Of a stretch of 20,000 bases of DNA, positions 15,621 to 20,000 are shown piece after piece. Position 1 is the first letter of the stretch; each line of letters starts with the position of its first letter. Position numbers and translations under genes: made by a program. The notes under the pieces are model-generated. The model did not search any database. It saw only the letters and a list, made by a program, of their open reading frames with translations, and was not told the DNA's origin. The stretch is from Prorocentrum cordatum (Eukaryota > Sar > Dinophyceae > Prorocentrales > Prorocentraceae): the NCBI GenBank assembly GCA_963575745.1, contig CAUYUJ010022065.1, positions 10,001 through 30,000 on the forward strand, given 5' to 3'.

Positions 15621-15780
15621 CTTACCAGCCTGGAACAGATCCCTGTCCCTATGCTGGGCATCTCCTCATCACGATGCCAATCTTAGGGATTCCCTTATTT
15701 TTTGAGGGCGCATCCCTGAGATTGTCATCGCCTTTGGGCGTGTCAACCTTAGGGACAGGGATACGCTCGAGGCTGGTAAG
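15621..15780. repeat. 160-bp foldback with CTTACC...GGTAAG ends
   Basis: Outer arms 15621-15651 and 15750-15780 are reverse complements at 27 of 31 positions (CTTACCAGCCT ... ATCCCTGTCCCTA). Inner arms 15672-15690 and 15712-15730 match at 17 of 19 positions (CGATG.CAATCT.AGGGAT) around a T-rich loop. The middle pairing is looser. Read on either strand, the end reads GGTAAG, which resembles a splice-donor core. No coding capacity is supported. Confidence 0.85.
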
Positions 15781-15901
15781 CCCCTCTCCGAGGCCAGCGC
15801 ACCGCGGCCCGAGGCGCCGGCGCGGGCGAGCGGGGAGGGGGCCCCCGCCAGCGGGAGCTGCCGCGGCCCCGGCCACGGCACCCGCACGTCTGTCTCATGA
15901 A
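15781..15901. other. GC-rich spacer
   Basis: No gene is recognised; GC-rich with GCGGGAGCTGCCGC just before B3, like the spacer before B1. Confidence 0.4.
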
Positions 15902-16050
15902 GGGGCCCCAGGACACACGAATAAATACACACAAATAAAAGGACTCCCGGTATGTTCATATATTTTCTGGGTTTTCGTCTTCCCCCCCACTCCCCATATT
16001 TTCCCGGGAATCGACGATTCATTGTGTCTGTGTGCTTCTTTCCCTCCTGA
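15902..16050 (+). mobile_element. Family-B interspersed element, copy B3
   Basis: GGGGCCCCAGGACACACGAA, TAAATACACACAAATAAAAG, TATTTTCTGGGTTTTCGTCT, CCCCATATTTTCCCGGGA and ATTGTGTCTGTGTG with CCCTCCTGAG follow the order in B2. It is the shortest full copy and the best model for the family. A foldback begins six bases after its end. Confidence 0.8.
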
Positions 16051-16056
16051 GTCTTG

Positions 16057-16245
16057 AGCATCGTTTCACCGATCCCCGTCCCCAGCGGCGTGGCCTGGGC
16101 CCCAGTGGCCGATTTGCCCCCCTGGATCGGCATGCAGGCCGTTCCCTGCGGGCTTCGAGGGGTGTATCCCCAGCTGGGGGGGCGATTCGGCGTGGAGGTC
16201 TCCAAGGGGATGGGGATGGGGCTGGGGGTCGGATGCACGATGCTG
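16057..16245. repeat. 189-bp diverged foldback
   Basis: Outer arms AGCATCGTTTCACCGATCCC (16057) and GGTCGGATGCACGATGCTG (ending 16245) are reverse complements with gaps. Inner arms 16109-16125 and 16174-16190 match at 13 of 17 positions (CCGA.T.GCCCCCC). The nested order supports a real but old inverted repeat of the same general size as those at 13321 and 15621. Confidence 0.55.
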
Positions 16246-16535
16246 ACGTGCGGAGCCGCGGGCGCCACGTGCTTGCCGCCGCTCGGACGTCCCTTTCCCG
16301 GGCATTTGTCGGCTTCGTGCGTGTCTTGTTCTGGCTCGACGACCGAGAGGGTGCTCCTCGATGGTCCTCGCCGAGAAGGGATGCACAGGTCCGAGCGATG
16401 CCAGGCGTGGCCAAGGGCACCCGGGCGCTGGCCCACCAAAGGGTGGGCTGCACCCGGGAGCGAGCGGGGGGGGGGGGGCACCAAGGGCGACAGTGGCCGG
16501 GGCGCGAGGGGAGGGGAGAGGGAGGCGCGGCTCCA
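16246..16535. other. Spacer with a 65-bp stretch shared with 19885-19950
   Basis: CTCGATGGTCCTCGCCGAGA ... TCCGAGCGATGCCAGGCGTG, GCC at 16357-16414 aligns with CTCGATGGTCCTTGCCGCAA ... TTCGAGCGATGCCAGGCTAT, GGCC at 19887-19946. The spacing differs by a small insertion in the second copy. On the minus strand the corresponding frames read PGIART and DHRGA in both. No gene is recognised. Confidence 0.55.
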
Positions 16536-16690
16536 GGATATGTCCTGATGGGCCTGCTTTCCACCACCACCACCATAAGTTGGAGGGGGAAGGATGAGGA
16601 GGAGGAGGAGGAGGAGGAGGAGGAGGAGCCCCTCCCCCCCGACTTATGGTGGTGGTGGTGGTGGTGGTGGAAAACAGGCCCATCATATCC
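16536..16690. repeat. 155-bp foldback enclosing a (GGA)n tract
   Basis: GGATATG, GATGGGCCTGCTTTCCACCA, (CCA)n, TAAGTTGG on the left faces the reverse complement of CGACTTATGGTGGTGGTGGT, GGAAAACAGGCCCATC, CATATCC on the right. Differences are a five-base insertion in the left arm, a longer GGT run in the right arm, and point changes. The loop is a GAGGAGGAGGAG run at about 16592-16628. Family-A copy A6 begins 15 bases downstream. Confidence 0.85.
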
Positions 16691-16705
16691 GCGCACCCCG
16701 AGTCT

Positions 16706-16857
16706 GAAGTCGGGCATGCCCCCCTGCAGGCGGATTCTGGACGACAAAACGAAAAAATAGTCAACAACATATCAAGAACTACTCAAACATATTCCCCCGG
16801 CTATTTTTTGTTACTATGTTTGAATGTTCCCGCCGTAGAGGCACAGGCCCGACTTAA
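16706..16857 (+). mobile_element. Family-A inverted-repeat element, copy A6
   Basis: The left arm GAAGTCGGGCATGCCCCCCT, GCAGGCGGATTCTGGACGAC is close to the reverse complement of the right arm GCCGTAGAGGCACAGGCCCG, ACTTAA. The interior reads A-rich, TCAAGAACTACTCAAACATA, CCCCCGGCTATTTTTTGTTA, TGTTTGAATGTTCCC. It is the most complete copy and the best reference for the family. Confidence 0.8.
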
Positions 16858-16929
16858 CCCTAGTCCTCGTCCCCTTCTTGGGCGCCCCCAGGAAGTGTCC
16901 TGGCGAAGGGGGCCCGACCATAGGCAGTT

Positions 16930-17860
16930 CGTGGTGTGCGCCGCTGTGGGTATCGCCGTCGGTGGATCTCCTCGTGGGGCCACGAAACGTGCAAAGCGTG
17001 TGCCAGAACGAGGCGGGGACGCATGAGGGCGCAAACATCGGGGCCTTTGGCGGCGTTCCATGTGCGGCCACGAAACGTGTGAGGGGTGTGCCGAACTGGA
17101 GCAGGGCCGTTTTGCGAACGTCGCCACTGGGGTCTTCGGTGGAACTCCGTATGTGGCCACGAAACGCCCAAAGGATGTGCCGAAATGGTCGGGGGGTGCG
17201 CATGCGAACGTCGCCATTGGGGCCTTCGGTGGAGCTCCGTATGGGGACACGAAACGCGTAAAGGATGTGCCGAAATGGGTGGGGGGGGGTGCTTCCGATA
17301 GGGCCACGACGCGCCGTACTGGGTGGGTGGCGCGGGACGCATGTGATCAGAACTACTCGGGCCTTCGGTGGAGCTCCCTTCGAGGCCAAGAAGCGCCGTA
17401 CTGGGTGGCGCGGGGCGCATGTGATCAGAACTACTGGGGCATTCGGTGGAGCTCCCTAAGGGAACACGAAACGCAGTACTGGGTGGCGAGGTACGCATGT
17501 CATCACAGCCACTGTGGCCCCCTATGGGGCCACGAAACGCTGTACTGGGCGGCGCGGGACGCATGTTATCACAGCCAGCGGGGCCTTCGGGGGAGCTCCC
17601 TACAAGGCCAAGAAGCGCCTACTTGGTGGCGCGGGGCGCATGTGGTCAGAACTACTCGGGGCTTCGGTGGAGCTCCCTATGGGAACACGAAACGCAGTAC
17701 TGGGTGGCGCGGGACGCATGTCATCACAACCACTTGGGCCTTCTGTGGAGCTCCCCATGGGAACACGAAACGCAGTACTGGGCGGCGCGGGACGCATGTC
17801 ATCACAACCACTTGGGCCTTCGGTGGAGCTCCCCATGGGGCCACGAAGCGCCGTACTGAA
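16930..17860 (+). repeat. Twelve-unit tandem array with two period classes and a higher-order triplet
   Basis: The anchor CACGAAACG (or CAAGAAGCG, CACGACGCG) occurs at 16981, 17069, 17158, 17248, 17305, 17387, 17465, 17531, 17609, 17686, 17764 and 17842. The first units have an 88-90 bp period and carry AAGGATGTGCCGAAATGG. Later units have a 77-78 bp period and carry GTACTGGGTGGCGCGGGACG, CATGTCATCACAACCACT. Units at 17305 and 17531 are followed or preceded by short spacings (57, 66), consistent with internal deletions. Units 17387/17465/17531 recur as 17609/17686/17764, a three-unit higher-order repeat. A 307-codon open frame crosses the array but the repeats change frame, so it is unlikely to be a protein. 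Confidence 0.93.
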
Positions 17861-18019
17861 TGCGCTGAAATGGGGGACATGCAGAGGGCAGAGGCAAAAG
17901 TGGGAGGAGGGGGAGAAGGAATGAGGAATAGGAGAGAAGAGGAGAGGAGAGAGACACGGGGCACCGTCGTTTCAAAACGATGACCCAACAACAATTTGTT
18001 TTGGGACAGCTCCACACGG
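17861..18019. other. Purine-rich spacer before C3
   Basis: GGGAGGAGGGGGAGAAGGAA and AGGAGAGAAGAGGAGAGGAG stretches at about 17908-17950, then mixed sequence. No gene is recognised. Confidence 0.5.
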
Positions 18020-18061
18020 CTCGATGTAGGCGGGCCAAAAACTGCATGAGCATACGCGTCC

Positions 18062-18187
18062 GGAGGTCCCCGCGCATTTCTTGCCTCGGTGCCGTGCCAC
18101 CCTCGGGCGCGCGCGGCGCGCCAGGGGCGGCGCCAGGGGCGCCGCCGAGGAGCTCCATCGCCGATCCAAGAAAGCCGCGCAGACCTC
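18062..18187 (+). mobile_element. Family-C terminal-inverted-repeat element, copy C3
   Basis: The left arm GGAGGTCCCCGCGCATTTCT at 18062 and the right arm CGCCGATCCAAGAAAGCCGC, GCAGACCTC at 18159-18187 face each other with partial complementarity. The interior has GCCAGGGGCGGCGCCAGGGG. Orientation matches C1. The outer AGGGGAACGA extension seen in C2 is not recognisable, so only the core is delimited. Confidence 0.7.
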
Positions 18188-18229
18188 AAAAAGCTTATGG
18201 GTGCTCTTATCATTGTTGCTGTGGGTCGG

Positions 18230-18520
18230 GCTGGATTTTGCAGGGTGCCCAGCTGGCGAACGCTCGTGGGCGCCTCGCGTGCACCTCGTGCTGGGTGGGT
18301 GAACTGCGGTTCCGTATGGTGCCCCGCTGGGTGGGCGCATCCTGGGCGCACCGTGGGCGCATCGTGGTCAACCGGGGCTTCGCCGGGTGCCCGCGCGTGT
18401 GCACACCGTGGGCGCCTGGTGCGCTGGGTGGGTCGGCCGAGGTTTCGCGTGGTGCCCGCCCGTGAGCGCCTCGTCGGCGCCTGGTGCGCTGGGTGGGTAT
18501 GCGCTGGGCGGCCGCGTAGA
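18230..18520 (+). repeat. Degenerate GTGGGCGCCTGGTGCGCTGGGTGG repeat
   Basis: Words such as GTGGGCGC, GGTGCGCTGGGTGGG and GGTGCCCGC recur irregularly, for example CGCCTGGTGCGCTGGGTGGG at 18411 and again near 18477. The array is old and partly scrambled. No coding evidence. Confidence 0.65.
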
Positions 18521-18796
18521 TGGCACTACATAGCTGTTGTATCACAGAGTTCGCTTACACCCCACAGCTGAAACCACATAGCTCACTCTGCATGGCTTGC
18601 ACCACATAGAGTGCACCACAAAACTTGTACTGTTAGTGCGCAGTCACACGATGCAAATCACGTCCTGTACCGGGCCCGCGCTGGCAAACATGCTTTTTGA
18701 ATAGTCTCCCCGGTCCAAGGCTCGATGTAGCGCGTGCAGCGATAGCCCGAGCCACGATTCCCTCGCGGACCCCATCTCCAATTACGCCGATGGGAC
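18521..18796. other. Spacer with ACCACATAG words, then unique sequence
   Basis: ACCACATAG(C/A) occurs at about 18573 and 18601, with related ACTACATAG and GCACCACA words. The rest is unique. GGCTCGATGTAG (18719) also occurs at 18018 upstream of C3. No gene is recognised. Confidence 0.4.
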
Positions 18797-18957
18797 GCTT
18801 CCCCAAAACAGTCCACTCCCAGAGTTGCGGCACATGTTTGGAGCGCGTTCCTTTATTTTCGGCGATGGCGGGCGTCATGGGGGGGTGGGGGGGCGGGGGC
18901 GGCATGACGTAATGCCCCCCCCCCGACGTGTGGCTCTGGCACCACATCCGCGCCCGC

Positions 18958-19008
18958 GCGCTCGACGACGACGAGCGACGAGCGACGAGCGACGAGCGAC
19001 GAGCGACG

Positions 19009-19039
<31 letters not shown>

Positions 19040-19046
19040 GCGACGA
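18958..19046 (+). repeat. (GACGAGC)n passing into (GAC)n
   Basis: About six GACGAGC units are followed by a run of GAC trinucleotides and GGCGACGAGGAGG. Frames stay open on both strands. Confidence 0.93.
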
Positions 19047-19056
19047 GGAGGGGGGA

Positions 19057-19065
19057 TATATAAAA
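19057..19065 (+). promoter_or_regulatory. TATA-box-like motif inside element F
   Basis: TATATAAAA sits in otherwise GC-rich sequence just after the GAC array and overlaps an ATG at 19065 that opens a 45-codon frame ending near 19202. That frame lies partly in a foldback (19101-19159) and matches nothing I recognise. The motif may be chance. Confidence 0.2.
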
Positions 19066-19100
19066 TGGTAGCGCTTCCGCGTGCACCACAGCGCCAGCTG

Positions 19101-19159
19101 GGCGGCTCAGTTGCGCGCCAACGGCCAGCCCATGGCTGCCAGCGCGCAACCAGGCTGCC
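19101..19159. repeat. 59-bp foldback inside element F
   Basis: GGCGGCTCAGTTGCGCGC (19101-19118) and GCGCGCAACCAGGCTGCC (19142-19159) are reverse complements at 14 of 18 positions, with the inner nine bases perfect. Confidence 0.7.
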
Positions 19160-19246
19160 CAGCAGGCTGCCTCTGCCGCCTCTTGGCGCCGAAATGGCTT
19201 GACCCAAACATGGCGATGCGGAGGGAGAGGGGGAGGATGAGAGATG

Positions 19247-19330
19247 AGGGAGGAGGAGGAGGAGGAGGAGGAGGAGGAGAAGGCGAAGGAAGAGGAGGAG
19301 GAGAGGGAGGAGGGGAAAGAGGAGGATGAG
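19247..19330 (+). repeat. (GGA)n purine tract
   Basis: GGAGGAGGAGG repeat with AAGGCGAAGGAAG interruptions, purine on the plus strand. It borders the 12-bp array. Confidence 0.93.
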
Positions 19331-19359
19331 CAGTCAATACAAATACACAATTCCGGGCC

Positions 19360-19662
19360 CCTATGCGGATCCCTATGCGAATCCCTATGGCGATCCGTAC
19401 GCGGATCCCTATGCGGATCCCTGTGCGGATCCCTGTGCGGATGCTCATGCGGATCCCGATGCGGAACCCGATGCGGATGCCTATGCGGATGCTCATGCGC
19501 ATTGCCATGCGAATCCCTATGTGGATTGTTACGCGGATCCCTATGCGGATCCCTATGCGGATGCGCATGCGCATCACAATGCAAGTCCTCATGAGATTCC
19601 CACTGCGGACCAGACTCCTATGCGGAGTCTGGTGCGGACACCCATGCGGATCCCGATGCGCA
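19360..19662 (+). repeat. 12-bp tandem array, TATGCGGATCCC
   Basis: About 25 copies of TATGCGGATCCC and variants (CTCATGCGGATG, GTACGCGGATCC). Almost all changes are substitutions, so the 12-base phase is kept to about 19610. A plus frame from 19326 reads a PYAD tetrapeptide repeat within a 197-codon open frame; other frames and the minus strand (RIGI, HPHR patterns) are open too. The period being divisible by three and the absence of stops explain this, so a protein is possible but not supported. Confidence 0.93.
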
Positions 19663-19884
19663 CGGCGGCAGTGCCAAGAACGCCCTGGGGGTGGGTGGGT
19701 GGGGGCCGTTACGTCATAGGGGGGGGGCATGACGCCCGTCATGCTGCCCCAAGCAATGAAGAAATACGCTCTTCGGAAGCCTGCCCCGCCACCATCGTGT
19801 TCAGGGAATGGGCGTGCCTGGGGAAGCACAAAAATATACTCATACCGCAAATCCCCAGACCTGTCCCGGCCTGCGAACTGCCCC

Positions 19885-19950
19885 TCGATGGTCCTTGCCG
19901 CAACAAAAAACAGCAATAATCGTTCGAGCGATGCCAGGCTATGGCCTGGC
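19885..19950 (+). repeat. Second copy of the 65-bp CTCGATGGTCCT...GCGATGCCAGGC stretch
   Basis: Aligns with 16357-16414 in the same orientation. Both ends are well conserved; the middle differs and is a few bases longer here. It lies just outside the right arm of element F. Function unknown. Confidence 0.55.
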
Positions 19951-20000
19951 GGCGCGCACAGGGAGGTAGGGGTAGGTGGGAAGGTTTCTTAGAAGGAGGC

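Larger units (their letters stand above)
18797..19827. mobile_element. Element F: about 1-kb element with diverged inverted termini
   Basis: Inverted matches occur in the same order at both ends: GCTTCCCCA (18797-18805) with TGGGGAAGC (19819-19827), an AGCG..TT.CTT.ATT stretch near 18842 with its complement near 19770, GGGCGTCATG (18870-18879) with CATGACGCCC (19728-19737), and ATGACGTAA (18904-18912) with TTACGTCAT (19709-19717). G runs lie between the last two pairs at each end. The interior holds three arrays and a small foldback but no transposase. The arms may continue outward. A non-autonomous element is the most economical reading, but divergence is high. Confidence 0.5.

Noticed and set aside
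17060-17983. A 307-codon open frame over the 78-90 bp tandem array
   Set aside because: Successive units fall in different frames (spacings 57, 66, 77, 82, 88, 89), so the peptide repeat is not maintained. The array is better read as non-coding satellite.
1-20000. tRNA, rRNA, CRISPR arrays, or bacterial-style operons
   Set aside because: No cloverleaf with A/B-box spacing, no rRNA core sequence, and no regularly spaced direct repeats with unique spacers of CRISPR form were seen. The sequence has no compact bacterial gene layout.

Overview
This window reads as non-coding, repeat-dominated DNA from a GC-rich eukaryote. I cannot support a single complete protein-coding gene, rRNA or tRNA. Most of the long open frames are low-complexity tracts that stay open in several frames on both strands, namely (CTC)n, (CAA)n, (CATA)n and a 12-bp GGATCC-containing repeat. 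The high GC content, dense di-, tri- and tetranucleotide arrays, long gene-free span and many short inverted-repeat elements suggest a microbial eukaryote with a large intergenic or intronic space. A dinoflagellate is my leading guess, at about even odds; a haptophyte or another GC-rich alga is possible. No diagnostic gene or spliced-leader sequence settles it.

Layout. 1-940: tail of a family-B element, two family-A inverted-repeat elements, and a four-arm hairpin cluster. 1050-2510: two (CTC)n tracts flanking a duplicated GC-rich minisatellite block. 2671-3995: element B1, a pair of identical small hairpins, element C1, and a 96-bp tandem duplication. 4000-5410: (CTC)n, then a degenerate CCCAAGA-type array. 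5410-6410: mostly unique sequence with a good minus-strand splice-donor match. 6418-7370: about 950 bp of alternating purine-pyrimidine repeats. 7470-8390: a foldback on a perfect 20-bp palindrome, a G-rich minisatellite, and a 21-bp inverted-repeat pair. 8400-9550: unique sequence with protein-like character, element B2, a GC-rich module, and element D (37-bp terminal inverted repeats). 9680-11600: (CTC)n, a two-unit higher-order (CAA)n array, a purine tract, and a five-unit 84-bp array. 11600-12850: GC-rich unique sequence. 12855-16860: a concentration of inverted-repeat elements (A3, A4, C2, partial A5, B3, A6 and four foldbacks). 16930-18520: a 12-unit tandem array, element C3, and a GC-rich repeat. 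18797-19827: a roughly 1-kb element with long, diverged inverted termini and three internal arrays.

The main observation is the number and variety of short elements (about 60-250 bp) whose ends are reverse complements. At least three families (A, B, C) recur within 20 kb, and single-copy foldbacks lie next to them. None encodes a recognisable transposase. They look like non-autonomous MITE or foldback elements. Introner-like sequences or structured non-coding RNAs are alternatives that only genome-wide alignment and transcript data could test.
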